From [Phialemoniopsis] sp. UDSM-2020 (taxonomy: Eukaryota; Ascomycota; Sordariomycetes; Thyridiales; Thyridiaceae), in NCBI GenBank assembly GCA_018873225.1, contig JAEILZ010000002.1, forward strand, positions 4,154,001 through 4,218,000: DNA of 64,000 bases. Direction: 5' to 3'. How positions within the stretch are numbered: the first letter of the stretch is position 1; every line of letters begins with the position of its first letter. The notes under the pieces were generated by a model. It was not told the origin of the DNA and made no database searches. It was given only the letters and a program-made list of their open reading frames with translations. Shown one piece after another: positions 20,245 to 34,355 of the stretch. The translations under genes and the position numbers were made by a program.

Positions 20245-23200
20245 TTACCGACCATCAGGTGGCCGCCGCCCATCGCCACCGCCGTACGGGGCCATATGAT
20301 GGGGTGGCGGAGGCGCGTGATGCGGATGCGGGTGAGGGTGCGGCGGCTGCTGCCAGTGCTGCTGCGGCGGGGGCGGAGGATGCCGGGAAAACTGTTGCGG
20401 CGGCTGCCCCTGGATGGGCGAGTGCTGCGCCCGCGGGCCGTCCGTAATGACGGGCGGTAATTGGTGCGGATATGAGGTCGGCGTGATAGGGGGAGGACCG
20501 GTCCTGTCACTCGAGAAGCTCGAGCTGGCGTTGCGATCCATTTGCGCCGGCAAGTCAGGCCCCCACTCCTCAATGAGCTTGCGCTCGAGGCCCTTGAGGA
20601 TGTTCATGTCCTGCGTCAGCGAGCTAGAGGGGTGCGAGACGAGCTCGAAGAACTCGATCGTGCGAGAAAACAGCTCTCTTAGAACCCGTTTGTCGATGTG
20701 AGGGCCCACAGTCGGGTCATCGCTCGCTGCAGCGAGAATGAGCAAGTTGCCCCATTGTCTATGCAATTGTGTCAGCGGCCTATGCCCATTACATGAATCT
20801 CCATCGTAGCTTAAACTTACGCGTGAGCAGTACCAAAAACATTGGTGATGATAAACCTCTTCTCCTTGAGTCCATGGAAGGAACGCGTGCTCTCTATGAG
20901 CGCTTTGACGGCTGACAGTGCATATGTAGTCATCTCGTGCGAGATGGCCTCTGCCGCGGGCGCCTCTGGCTGGATATGTGGTACATCCACGTCATGCCTG
21001 TAGTCGCCAGGCATCGTCTCAAGCACGTTGGCTTGAGACAGATCGCCGTTGCTCTCAGCCTTCTTGTGGTTGAAGAGCAGGATCTGCCGCAGGAACGGGC
21101 GGTAAAGGATACCCCTCGCTCCCCAGTACTTGGCGCGGAGACGAGCCGAAAGAATGTCCGTAGCCGGGGGATCATTGTCAGTGAACTGGAAGTTGGGAGG
21201 AACCCAGCGGGCGGGGTCGAGGGAATTCCTGAGGAACTCGAAAGTGAGATCTGGATCATCTGTCGGCTTCCGGTTGTCTTTCGGATTCGAGGCGTCATAG
21301 AAAGCTTTGTGGATCTCGTTGAGGCGTTTCCGGAGGAAGAGCTGGGCAGAGTAGCTCTCGAGCACGTTCGGGTCGAAGCCATACTCCTGGGCCACTTGAT
21401 TGTTCGGGTACGGCATCTTATCCTCGTATGCCAGGATGCCCGACGGAGGCAACTGCAACTCGGCAAGGATATCACTAGTTCGGTCAGCAACAGCGCAATA
21501 GGAGATGGGCTAGTCAAGACAAACCTCTCCAACTGCAGACAAGACCAAAAGGCAAATACGAGTTGGTTGTCCCTACGCGAGCGAACCTTCTCCAGCGTCG
21601 GATTCAATCGCTGGAATCGATCGAGATGACTATCATACGTTAGTGGCCATCTCATTCCTCCATACGAAGTAACAGAAGAACTCACGGTCTCAAAAGGCTT
21701 TGTAGCGTTCTGCCAGCCATGGCAATGTGCTCCAGACTCTGCAGCGGCCGGCCAAGCTGCCCAAAGTAGAGACCAGCAAAGATGCTGACCCACACGTGCT
21801 TCAACGTCTTGCCACCAATGTGGTTGCCAATGATGTCTGTAGCCACAGCAAAATACTCGAGACCGGGAATCACATCCAAGTTCCTCTTCATGCTGTGGTT
21901 GCCTCTGGCCGGCGTCGGCGGAGGGCCCTGGAAGGAGGGTCGCCGGCTCATCGATGTTCTCTCCTCGCCTCGCGGTGATGGCAAGCCCGATGACTGCGAG
22001 TGCGTCTGATATCCGGGAGGCGAGCCCTGGCTTGGTGACGCAGGGTGTCCATTCCTCACAATGGGCGACTGGTGTGTAGGCGCGTCGCTCTCGGCGACAA
22101 CATCCGGAAGCTTGCCGTTCTTGTGGAGGCAGATCTTGCCCAGGGCGAGCACGCACAGGATCAGGGCCGTGTCCATGCTGCGGAAAGGCTTTCCGGGCTT
22201 CTGTGGCGTATTGATCGGTTCCGGAATATCTGCTCCCCCAGCCGGGGACCGCTTTCGCTTGCTGCCTGTTTCCACATGCTGGTCAGGCATGGCGAACCTC
22301 GCAACTTGGGGTGGCGCTGTTGACTTGATCTTTGTGTTACTCGTAGGAATCATCTCCAAGAACAGCCTCGTCATGGCTTGCAGCTCTCTAGGGGGTATTA
22401 GAGGATGCATGTTCTGGATGTTGTCCTCGAAACTCTTGACATATCTCCACACCTCTGAATGCTCAAAGTTAAGGTCTCCGTTTGCTCTCAAAGGTCCGCC
22501 TTTCAGATCCACCGAGTTTGGCGGACTGAGACCACCTGTCTGGCCCCAGACATCACCGGGTGAGGGTGATGAGATATCAGACATGTCGTCTGAAGTATCG
22601 GCGTGCGACGCACCGATTTGGCCATAGTCTGCCGGCGTGTCTTTATCGACTTTGCTCTTTTCTAACCCCTCTCCCCGGCCAAATACCCTCAGGAGTCCAC
22701 GTTGCTCCTCCTGGCGAATGGGGTATTCGCCCGGATACTTGATCCCCTCAATCTCCAAGAGACGGCTGACCTTCTTAGCGATAGGCGGCCACGTCAAGAG
22801 TAGACCTGCCAATGTCGTGTGGTGCACAGGCATTGCTGGTTCTCCCGGTGCCACTGGGGGACCAGGCACAATTTCCATCTCGTCTTCGGTGTTTGCAAGC
22901 CGCAGTAACCGATGCGCCTCATCCAGAGTGACTGACGGGACACCAGCCGAGGGCGCATTGCTGCCAGGAGCTGGCTGTATCTCCTCGGGCGAATCGTACA
23001 TATCGTCACGGTGCTTTTCTTCGGGAGGAGAACCAGGCTCCTTGACGTCTTTGTAGTGGTCTCCAGGACGTAAATCGCGGTAGTCTATCTCGGAATTGGG
23101 GTGCAAATAGCTCAACACGCGCTCGAGCCTCATAAGCCGCTTGTCGACATCACCTCTGAATTCCCTATTTTCAGTTGCTATCAGGTGAATGCCCTCTAGA

Positions 23201-24150
23201 ATTTCCGAGGTGATCTTGTCTTGTCTGTCGCGAAATGGTCAGTAAAAGCTCTCGACCCGCCACACAAACACCTTCCGCATAGCAAAACTCACGCTTTCGG
23301 CACAGGATCACGATATTTGCACTCGATGTTCTTTTCCCTGCAATTCTTGCAGGGTTTCGTCTCGTCACACTTCGCCTTGAGCGACCTGCAGCTGTCGCAC
23401 GCCTAGAATATGAGACAAGTTCTGTGGTCAGCCCAACGTGCCCCCACGTATACTCTTTCTCCTCGTCGCAAGAGACATGGAACCCACCTGTGAAGCCCTC
23501 TGCGTCTTCCTCTTCGCCGTAGTCGAGTACTGTATGGGGTACATCTGGTCGTGAGGGCCATTGTACATCGGGTAGTCGTAGGGCTGGGTCTGCGGTCCCG
23601 GCGTGGGAGGCGGGTAGCTGGGCTGTCGGTACATCTGCGCTGGAGGCGGCGGTTGATGGGGCGCCGGCCCGCCGTCGAAGCTCATATGCCTTCTCTCTTC
23701 GTGGTGCGGCTGGGGAGGAAGCGGGCCATGAGGCGTGCCGGGCATCTCGGGGACGTTGCCGGTCGAGTGCGGTCGGCGCAGCTGAGGGAGCGTGTCTTCG
23801 GCGGGATCCCTCTTCACCATAGGGTCCCGGGGAGGGTAGGCGGAGTGGGGAGGATGCGCCGGGGAGGGAGGAGGTTGTCGATGCTCTTGTATGGGAGGGA
23901 AGTGATCAGGTTCATGGTGGCGGCCATCGTAGTACTGGGGCGCCGGTGGTAGGGGAGGAGGAGGAGGATGAGGATCCGAGGGGCGAGAGAAGGGATGAGG
24001 GGGTTGATATTGTCCTGGAGGCGTGGGGTGGTGAGGTGCCGGAGGAGGCGGTGCGGGATTAGGGAGCGAGACACCATGATGTGAGGGAGCCGCAGACCAT
24101 GACGAGCCAGTCGAGAGACGGGGCCGCTTGCTTTCAGGCCCTTGGTCCAT
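20245..24150 (-). CDS. Large Zn2Cys6 transcription factor with proline-rich ends
   Basis: Six exons in transcript order: 24150-23488, 23402-23293, 23224-21686, 21629-21525, 21474-20821, 20758-20245; 1194 residues. The first exon is a 221-residue Pro/His/Tyr-rich region (runs of PPPP, HHPTPP) ending in a basic stretch (KRKTQRASQ). Exon 2 is the zinc cluster, ACDSCRSLKAKCDETKPC and onward, cysteines 223-249 with spacing 2-6-5-2-6, followed by a likely dimerisation helix (ITSEILEGIHLIATENREF). The middle homology region includes MDTALILCVLALGKICLH and HVWVSIFAGLYFGQLGRPLQS. The C-terminus is again Pro/His/Gln-rich and ends RRPPDGR. Each junction is phase-consistent. It is a nuclear regulator of unknown targets that I cannot match to a named factor. 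Its upstream side faces a 14-kb gene-free stretch. Confidence 0.9.
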
Positions 24151-26410
24151 GCTTGCGACTATAGAAGTACATTAATACAAGATGGAGCAAAGAAATGCAA
24201 GCAAGCGAACGGTGTCCAGGTCAGGCAGTAAGCGCAAGACGGGCGGCCATGGAATGGGTAGTCGGTAGGTATTCTGGTATAGCACAGGTAGGTAGTGGTA
24301 GTGACCCAGAGGCGTAGGCGTGTCCGGGTAACGAAAACGATCAGCCCCGGTGGGCGTGCAGGCAGCGAACAGAGCAGAGAGAAAAAAGGTACCGACTGGC
24401 CTCTGTCTGGAGCGAGCGTGTGTGCTCTGGTATGGTACGGGGAAAGTCGTAGGAAGGAATACGTGAGCAAGAGGTCACGGTATGGAGGAGATCCTTGGGC
24501 AAGGCCGGGTCCTATTGGTCGCGCAGGAACAGACCGAGCTGCTGGTCGAGCTTCGGCAGACAGCCGCGAGCGTTAGAGGAACCCACACTTGCCTCAGACA
24601 CTGGGGTGGAGGGGGGCGTGTGTGAGGGAGAAAGAGGAAGAGTGAGAGTGTGTGTGCGTTCTCGCCTTGCAAAGCTGCTCTCGAGGAGGACAAGAAGTGA
24701 TCAGCAGTTGGGCAGCGATAGGACAAGCTACGCTGGTCTCCGGTGCTTCGTTTTTTTTCTCTTTCCCTTGTGTTTGCCCTTTTGGCGGCACACACCTTCT
24801 CAATGGGTCCTCTCGTTTGGCCCCTGGTGCTGGGAACAGGTACCGGGGGAGTGGAGAGGTCGATGATTGCAGAGAAATAGTCCCGGAGTGGGCGGTCTAG
24901 GACGGGGGACAACGCGAAGGGACGTTCCACCCAAGGCAGTGTCAAGGTCTAGAAAGCAGCCATGCAATGTAATCCGAGGCGAGCAGAAAAAGACGGGCGG
25001 TCAATGTGAGGAGGGCAAGTATTTTTTTGGACCGAAGGGCGTTTTGACCCGATGGGAGAGGGCAAAAAAAGACCAATCGAGGTGAGGTAAACCCTGCACT
25101 TGTTGTCCCCGACTTTACGCTGCTTTTTCTCACTCTCTTTCTCTTTTTCTGGTGCCAAGCAGCAGGGAAGCAGAGAGAGAGGCAAGCAAGCAAGCCGCGA
25201 GCAAGCAAATCACCGGGGACTTTCTAGGATAAGGTAGAGAAGAGAAGTGGGTAGGGGAGCAATCGATGGGGAGCTACCTAGATCCTGGGAGCGCCAGGTG
25301 CGGGAGGTAGGCCGCAGGTCACTTCGTAAGTACGGAAGTACCTTGTAGACACAGTGCCAGGGTTTCCAAAAAAGCAAGGGAAGAAGTGAGAGCGCGCGAG
25401 CGAGATGGGTTGGGTGGGGCAGAGGAGAAGCAGACGGCGACGATGAGAGTGGGGAATGGCCTCAAACTGTTTCCTTCTTGGAGCTTGGCGTGGTTCCTGT
25501 CGGGACGGCTATGCGGGCACTGACTGCACTGCGGGTTGATATGTTTGTCTGTGTGTAGCAGAGGCTAGCCCATGTTGTGCACCTTCTCGAAGGGCTACGG
25601 AGTAGGTAGTACTTAGATAGGAGGGACTAAGTAAGGTAGCCAGGAGTCAGGGCGGGCGGCACAGAGTGACGATCTGTGAGTCGGGAACAAGAGTGGTGAT
25701 GAGTGATACCGTTTGCCGTGTGTAGGCATGCAGCTTTTTTTTACACAATGCGTTTGTTCTGCTCCTGCGGCTGCTGCTGTCTCTTTCTTTACAACAAAAG
25801 CGATCACCTGCGTTGCGGGGAAATAAAGAGGTGGCAGGGAAAGGGCGCCCTACTGCAACGAATCGGCTCTTATGTACATACAGAATGGGCAACAGCTGCA
25901 ACTGCAAGCACCACGAGGTAAGCAGCCGCGAATGGCATACGAGCATGGGATGGAGATGCAATGCGAATGATCCAAATGACCCCAGCCTATTATGACAGGA
26001 AGACAGAGACTTGCAATTGGTGACAGAAGTACCAGATAATTCACACAGAAATTCTTATTCACCTACCTACAAGTAGTTACTTCCAGCAGCTCTTGGTGAG
26101 GTGAGGAGGGGAAGAGGAAGCTTTGGAGCCAATCGTTGCCCGTCCTTGCGTAGATGCGGGGAGCTTGGCTTTGGAGCTCGTCGCGGGAAAAGAGACGAAG
26201 AAGTCGGTCGGGAAAACAGAATGCGACTGATGGATGGGATTCATGGGGGGACCCAGACCAGACAGGACTGGATGGAGCTCTTGACCGGCTGGGTGGGCAG
26301 TGACAGGGATACCTGCATATGGATGGATGGATGATTTGATGGTGGGTGGTTTGATGTGGTGACTGTTGGTGAGTGTCAAATGTGAGGTGCTGTAGTGTGC
26401 TGTGAGTCTG

Positions 26411-26427
26411 GTGTGTGTGTGTGTGTG
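26411..26427. repeat. GT microsatellite
   Basis: About eight GT units in the gene-free region upstream of the large Zn2Cys6 gene. Confidence 0.8.
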
Positions 26428-29400
26428 GTCAGCAACGATGAAATCTGGTACGTACAAGTAGAAGCAGCAGAGGGGGAGAAAACAAAACGGGGTACATGTT
26501 GGCAATTCTAGGCCCATCTCATCTCAGATCGGTACTTGTGTGTGTACATCTCCATCTGGGATCCATGGATGCTTTGGAGACGGTGCGTATATGAAAACGA
26601 TTGGCTGACGGCTGAAGCAGCAAGGCAAGGCGAGGCTTGAGACACGCGCCCCAAGTTTTTGGTTACTGACGGTCAAATGACAGGGGTTTTTGCACGCCGC
26701 TGTTCAGTCTTTTCTGCGCCCATAACGGTCGTCACCAGCAAATACTGTGCGGGCCCCAGCACACCGGACCCAAGTTGGCGGCCGAGACGGTCGAGTCTGG
26801 CCGCGTGGTAGGCAAGGTTTCCAAGGATTTCATGGCAGAAAATGGAATGCGAGCGGACTTCAACGACGGCGGCCACCAAAGAGAAGCCCACTCACACCGC
26901 ACGCTTCTCTCCAATCCCATCGCTCACTAGGCCCAGAGCACATCCAGCTCGATGGTAAGCATTGTACCTGCAAGTACCCTCTCTCTCTGCCTTGCTTTAA
27001 TATATCTCGACTTACTCCGCAGAGTCTCGCGCGCCCAAAAGTGAGTAATCGCCATGCCAGTAGATGCGCGCGCTCCCTCTCATCTCCATGCCTGTGCCGT
27101 TCCGGGCGCTGATCACATCTCCGGGAACGTGCTGAAGAGGGGTAACGTGACGGGATCTGTGCTACATTGCAAACCGTCCGGGGTCATGTGAATTCGCCAG
27201 AGGCTCCAGAGTCCTTTCGCATAATTTGATCCTTGTCCATACGGACCGTTCCAATCCAGTGCGGGTTTCTTTTTATCTACCTAGGTAGGCGGGAGGAGGC
27301 TACGTACAGACACGGATACCTACATCATGGGAAGGAATGGTGACAGATAACTGGCGAGTCTGGGCAAACATCAGGGTGCCGGGATCATGGATCGAAGAAG
27401 CTTGCAAGAATAACTCCTCTGATCCTGAATACCGGCGTCCAGTACGTACTCAGACAGCCAGTTCCTTCAGCAGGCATTCCCAAAAAGCATGAAGAATGTC
27501 GCCGGCGCCAAACCCAGCTGGGCTCAACACTAAACCTCCCTGGGCGAGATCGTAATCCTGGAAGCCACAGACAAACACGCGCGCGCCGCCTGAGACGACT
27601 CTGGCTTGCCTTGCTTGCGTCGCTAGATTTTCCTCTTCAAGCAGACCTCGCCCTGCATTGGGTAGGTACCTCGTCGCCGCCCTTCGCTTCGCAGCCACAA
27701 TTCATGATGAGCCAGGTCCGTGGGTCAGCGGCCATGGGCCATGTTCCATCGCCCATGGTCGCCATGTAACTGCCCGAGCGCCACGTTCGCCTGGCGTACC
27801 GTATTTCTATCTCTACCTCCCAGCAGTGATCGATGTTGGTGCGCCATGAACCACTCCGGCAGGAGAAAAGGCCATTGACACAGGGGTGGTTACTCATAAG
27901 GGGTGGTGTGCAAGGCAGTTTTTCTTTTTCTCTCCTATTTGATGAAACAGCGATCCCATCCTGAGGTAGGGTCACGATATCTCTCTTGTTGCGGAGAGAG
28001 GGCTTGTCATTTTTGACGTGTCGGCAACGTGCAGAAGGCAATCAACAAGCCCAAAAACGCTCAGACGAGGTCGGGGCGCATGCACTCCCAGAAATTCGGG
28101 GCCACCACAGTACCAAAAACAAACGACAATAATTACCACAAATGGCTATTCTCTCTGCCGAGCGGAGCGCAGGAGATCCTCGCATGACCTACGACCGGGG
28201 TCTTGGGTGGTGTTTGACCTCCCATTTGGTCCATTTGGGGGCTGCCTCGCTGCTGATCCCTCTTTTCGGCCGACGGTGAATGCAGGCCAAAAGGCCGACA
28301 GTACCTACCGGTCCATGGTAAGAATTGGTAAGGGCCCGTATGTACTCCAGACAACTCTGTTTGTATTTGCAAATCGAGAACCTTGATGGGTGGTCAATCG
28401 CCAGGATCCTGATACGGCGTAATTTTGTTACTTTGTAACGCAATGCCGAGCTCCCATCAACGATATGAATGAATGCTTATCTACATCCGCATGTCAAAAC
28501 AATTATTTGGCAGGCTGCAATATCTGTCAACACTGTATCACCAGCGAAGGTCCTTTTAAAGTTATTGGCCTTGTCCTTCCCCTCTGTCAGCCAGGGCGGG
28601 ATCCCGTGAGAAAATAGCGTACCAAACGTGAGGTTTGTTCTTAGCATATTTGCTCAGTCCGCCGCTCAGTAGGGATGCGACGATGACAGCTTGGACGTGG
28701 GGAAGTCTGCCAATCTGCGTCCCCTTGGACAGGTGTCACAAGGTTGCCCCGGACCACATCAATCTGACCCAGACCCCTTTGTGCCAGGATGGATCGATGA
28801 CGATGAGCAGCAAGCTGGCAGGTAGGGCATTTGACTGGATGAGATTGAACCAATCCTCCATGTTCTGCTCACACGGACACCGGCACCCGACCGCCCGTGC
28901 GTAGCCACTCGAGTGTTCCATTATTCGACACTGATCGACAATTCCTTGCCGAGGCCAACAAACAGAAACAACATGTTGGGAAGCATATGAATGTTACTCC
29001 CAGTCAGGAAAGATTGGTCAATGGCAGAAGTAAAAGACATCGATGGGAAGCTGGGGAGTGACACCGCCTAGTGGGCCAGGTGCCGGTGCTAAGCTTGAAG
29101 ACCACTGGCGCAGAAGCACTCTTCGAAAGGCTAGAAGGTTTTGATACCTGCGCGCACCCGCCCAGAAGAGGCATTCGGACGGCAAGTTTTCCGACACCAT
29201 CGCAGCCCAAACTGCCACTGGAGCGCACACAACTGCGGTGATCGACGAAGCTGGTGGTCCCCCCAGGAACCATTTCCCTCCGTTTCGCTACATTAACGCA
29301 AAGCTACTCTGCGCCTCTTTTCGCAAGTCGCAACACCACCACCACCCAAGACCCGTTTCGCGGGCACATCTTCGAGTCCGGGGGAGATAGGCATCGCATC

Positions 29401-30789
29401 GAGTCGCTCGTCTCGCGGTACGTCATTTCTCGAGGACCCTTATTTCCCCACCCGGCCAAGCAAAAAAGGGTTCGTTTTCCCCAGTTTGGGCAGCAATCAG
29501 AAGCTATTTTGATGCTTCAGCCTTCACCACGGTGAGTCTGACAAGATGATCGTCACATCTCACACGTCTCCGGTGGAACGGAGGTCCCTCTGGGTACAAA
29601 CCCCGGAGATGGCCGGTCCCTTGGAGCTCGTTTGATCAACGGAAATTGCCCGCACAAAATACGGGGTTCCATCGAGAAGGCTTCTGGAAGGAAATTTGTA
29701 ATTTGAGAAGGGAAACCAAGTACCGCTGCAGGCACGCTATTTGATAATGCATGAACTTTTACAATTTTGGACGCAACCACCACTGTATTTCGTACTGTAG
29801 CAGGTACCTTGCACCACCTTTTTTGGCTTCCACACCGCCCGACTTAGACCAGTAACGGACCCCATAATTCTTGCCCACTGGGCGGCCGCGGCGTGGGCCG
29901 AACCACATGGACGGAAGCGAGCGAAGGGAGACAAGCGACAGCCACCACACGCTTTTGGAAGGCTTTCTATTGGCGTTAGACTCGCAAGCGTCAGAGCGGC
30001 AGCTAATTAGCATGGCGGTCACTCTAGGGAGCACCCGTCCTTGTGTCAGGAGGACAAGTGGAAATGCGCTCTTAGCTCGTGTACCTGACTCGCACACACC
30101 CTGCAACTCAATGGTTCAATGTCTTGGGGATGCAACGCCAAAGAAAGCAGGATGGACGCCTCCCCGGCCATCGCGACCATCGTGGTTTAGCCAGGAGGGA
30201 AAGGAACGTGGCAGAAGCAAGCCACCACCGCCCGGGGCACGGAGGCCGCATGTGTTTATTGAACCTTTTTGCTGCAGGTTTTGCCGTGGCAATGTGGCCG
30301 CCACTTTGTGCGGAGCCTCTTCTGGCCAAGTGGAAGGATGTATCTCATCTTGACATCCTTTTGATGACGACAAGTTCTTGAAGAGTTTTACTCCGTTCAC
30401 GCTTCCCAGACATGGTTATTGCCAACAACTTAAGGTTCTTGGTAAGCACCATCTGAAGGATCCCGAGTAGGATGGGAACAACTAGCCTCGAATGAGGCAC
30501 GAGCCCGAGCCGGTATCTTCCATCTTCAGCTGAGCCACACATACACAATATCTCATCCCAGTGAGCAGTGAGCCAGTCTTGTTCTGCCATTCCTCCCCCA
30601 GACAGCTTTGCGGCTCGCTAAAAAAGCGTTCAAGGATGCCTGTGTGGTCTCGCCAAAACTTCACTACCCTCCCCTCAACCCTGCCTGTGCTTGTCAATTT
30701 TTAGCTTTGACCTCGAACCTAAACTTGCTTGCGTGGACATGTAGATTCGCTTGCTGCCGTGCCGTTCCTACATGTGTATGGATGATGCA

Positions 30790-30830
30790 TGTATGTACGT
30801 ATGTACATCCATACATGCTTCGTACATACA
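30790..30830. repeat. ATGTAC-rich inverted repeat
   Basis: Ten-base arms TGTATGTACG (30790-30799) and CGTACATACA (30821-30830) are perfectly complementary around a spacer rich in ATGTACATC. It may be a chance product of simple sequence. Confidence 0.55.
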
Positions 30831-33800
30831 CACCCATCAACCCCGGCAGCTCCGAATTCTTTTCGACTCCACGATACGGGTTCCCGGGTCCCGCATGATG
30901 CAGGCATACATCTTGTACATATCTTGGTACAGACTGTTCAGGCATCATTGATCGGCGCTATGCTGGTGGGCTCTCCGACCCATGGTAAAACTCGTCGCAG
31001 AACTGGCCAAAAGCTGCGAATGCCATCCGGGCAGGTATCTACTCGATGCAATTTTTAGACAGGAAAAAGGTGCCATTAGAGTTTAGTGTTGGGCATCAAG
31101 AACGGAGCACTGATGGCCACCGTCTCGCGCCGTGATCGCCGACCCGGGCTCACGGAACGATGGGGATAGATTCGAGACCCTTTGCTCAAAGAGGGTTTAG
31201 CATCGAATATAGTTTTTTGGACCTTGGTCCTTCATGTCTGGACAATGCGAAGGGTCCTTCCTATCCCGGGGGACGGGCGTTGTCCGAGCAGGAGATATCT
31301 TTTGGAAACGGCTACGGACGAAGCGACATGAGCAAGGAGTCAGAACACGCTGACTCGTCGCCACACACCCCGATCGGTCTCAATGTACGACGAAGAAGAT
31401 AATTTTTTCATCATGTCAGGGTGATGAATACGTATGTCCGCGATCCTCCAGAGCAGGCAGGTATGCCGACAATGTCGGCAATCCCCCCAATCGTCATAAG
31501 ATAAAGGACAGGAGCAAAACGGGACCTTCGGAATAACTTCGTCCAATCAGGACGATGATCTGTACCCAAGACCATGGCCACAGACTCCTAGGACCCCCCT
31601 TCTTGTCACATCTCAGAAACCGCCCATCGCCGGATAGGATTGAGAAAAGGCCCGTCTCTGCGTACGTACGTATGTAGTCGAGTCGGGGTGCGGGTGCCGT
31701 GCGGAATGCTCCCTCGACATCTTGAAACTCAATTGACCAGTGTTCAGAACCATCCTCGCTCCAACATACGAAGTAGGCAGCCAACTCGCGATCATGGGCC
31801 AAAAGTAAGGCCGGTGAGGGTTGCAATCACGTTGCAAAAAGGAAATACCTAGCCGAGCTCTTGTCTTTGTAACCGAGCGTCGCAGGGTTGCCTGTCGCAC
31901 AGAGGTGCAGAGATCAGCAGCGCCTGCTTCCTGTTCTGGGGTCTGTGTACATTGCGCAGTTGGCAGGTTATGTCACAGGACGAGGCTTCACCTTTTTTCT
32001 GCAAGGAACGGAGGATTACTTGCTTAGGCAAATGGCCGCAGGTGTAGCCTCAAGGTGAAGCCCTGCTCTGACAGGTGTGGGTTCTCCTAGACCGATGCAA
32101 GGTACAACCTGTCAGCTTGCATGGTCTTGCCGTGCCTTTTGGGGTACTCCCGTCGATACTTGTCATTGACATTGACGTCGTAATCTGGGGGGACCGTCGG
32201 TGGGGAGCTGTTCTCGGAGGAGCTAGGGAGAGGCGTGTCCTCATCCTCGCGAATCATTATGATGCACAAGAAGTTAAAGTACTTGTAAGTGAAATACGGC
32301 GTAATGAAAGCAATGCTTACGAGCGGGACTTTGACAAAAGGTAGCGCGCGCGCTTGGCTGACATTTCGAGCAATACCTGGAGAAGATGAAACGAACTATG
32401 CGGGTCGGTCGGAGATCAGGGTCCAGAGAAAATCTTGGTCTGAAGTCACTCCAGTCGGTGACCTCATGCCATTGCCCACACCAACAGAGTGGCTCCGCCC
32501 AGGTTCTGATGCTCTGCGGGCGCAGATCTCTCAGGGCTTGTCTTTGTCGTCGTTGCATGTCGTCAAAATGGCCGAAGCCCTTGCCATTTAGGGGAGGTTT
32601 GTCGGACTAGAAAGCCTCACTGTTGTATCATGAGCCTGCACAATATTCTGAATCCAGCCACAATCTCGATCTGCCCTTGTACAATACCTTGAATAAGTCC
32701 ATTTATGGAAGGCCAAGCGCGTTTTCATTTCGTCTTCATTGAGCCTTATGCATTATTGCTTGCGTTAGAGGGTGGATGTTCTCTGTGGCGTCTCCGACGT
32801 CGAGGGTTGCCTCCTGTATCAAAATTGAGACTGGGCCTTGCGGCGCATTCTCCGCCGACGTCCCCGAAGCTTTGAGCCTTCAGCTCGAGAGTGCAATGTC
32901 GTCAAAAGAAACAAGTAATGGCGAAGAAAACCCCCGGCCAATGGACCGCACGGTTACATCAGAAATTTGTGGTTTCGAGTGGCTGAGAGCTTTGTGAACC
33001 ACCACCACTGGTCCAAAGATTGTATTGTATTCGCTCTTTCGATCCCGCATTTCTCCCTGGCCTGACATGTCATAACAGGGGCACCCCAATCAACGGCGCC
33101 CTGCAAATCCGCAGATCCACCAGTCTAGAACTCTGCAGATGGCTTCTACCTCTGCGCTAAACAGGTATGAATTCGCACATGAGATAGACTGGGAAGGTAA
33201 GTACAGAGGAAAATCCCGGACAACGCAGCTCCGGGCGGGCGCCGGAATCTCGGCTCCTCGAACAACCTTTCATACGGGGCGAGACAAACCAAGGCTTCTC
33301 CCTCTGTCGCTCTCGTGTTGACCCATGCTAGTACATTCATCACCGCCTTATTTTATGCAATGACGTGTTTTGCCCAAATAGCGGTGGGAGGTTCAGCTGC
33401 CTGTGTTCGTGCACGATCACATCTCTTGTGCAGTTGGCATGGAGAGCAGACATCCATCGGCACCGAAGCCAGATGAGGTCGCATCCGAGCGGGTTGAGAA
33501 TACTTCAGGATAGGTCAATGGGTACCGTCGGCTACGTGCCGACGAGGTATTGCCAGATGTGGTGTCAAACAACAGGCGATGACACGCTGTTGGTGACGAG
33601 CCTGGTCTGCCAATCTGCCTGAGCGGGAAGTGTATCCTGGAAACCAGGGATCAAGCATGCCTGGACAAGTGGGAACCTGCCAGGCAATTGGAGACTTTGA
33701 GACCACGTGATGGCTTTGAGGCCCAGAAAACGGTGGATGGAGGACCCTGGCTTCTGGGCATTGCTGGGTGTTGCTAAGATTGGAATGTCGTGTTTATCTG

Positions 33801-34037
33801 ATTCACTCCATGCCGCTCTGTGACCGGATGTGTGGTATGCCACGGCACTTTACCACGTCGGACTCGCCGTGGTGCGGTGACAATGGCCTCATCCTCTCCA
33901 CCGAGTGCCGCTTTCATTCAGAGTACCTGGTGAGAGATGGCTTGCGGGATTTTGCGTAGTTGTTGTTGGAGGTTGATCTTGATGCCCAACTCGACCGGTG
34001 AGCACGCCGTTGGTTTAGGGGTGGCGAAACGACGAGA

Positions 34038-34355
34038 TCAACGGTCCTTGAGGTTCCAGACAACCGGGCTGGTTTGTGTACCTTGCGGTAAGGCTGTTTG
34101 CAATTCTTCAATGACCTCAATGGCGACATTTGTGCAAATTTCTCGGAGACATGCAGAAATCGTTTGTAGATCGTGGGCTGTTATGTCAAAATTCTTGAGA
34201 ATTGAGGAAGCCACTGCCCGTGCCATACCCGCCTTCTCCCGTACGGAGAAGGAATCGACTACGTCTGACACTTTCCTCACAATAGAGCTGGTGTTTGGCC
34301 TTTGCACATTGAGCCTTCCTCGAACCGGCATTTCCCGAGATGGCAGGGCGGTCAT
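34038..34355 (-). CDS. Possible small ORF, 105 codons (doubtful)
   Basis: It begins with a true ATG at 34355. The predicted chain is less skewed than its neighbours, with an amphipathic-looking helix-rich stretch (VREKAGMARAVASS, then DLQTISACLREIC and IEVIEELQTAL). I recognise no domain, and codon use is not strongly GC3-biased, unlike most real genes here. A plus-strand frame overlaps it. It could be a small gene, one exon of a longer gene, or a relic. Confidence 0.2.
   Translation of the reverse strand: MTALPSREMPVRGRLNVQRPNTSSIVRKVSDVVDSFSVREKAGMARAVASSILKNFDITAHDLQTISACLREICTNVAIEVIEELQTALPQGTQTSPVVWNLKDR

Noticed and set aside
27637..28041. 134-codon minus-strand frame
   Set aside because: Cys/Arg/Trp-rich skew, overlapping frames on the other strand and no splice-supported continuation.
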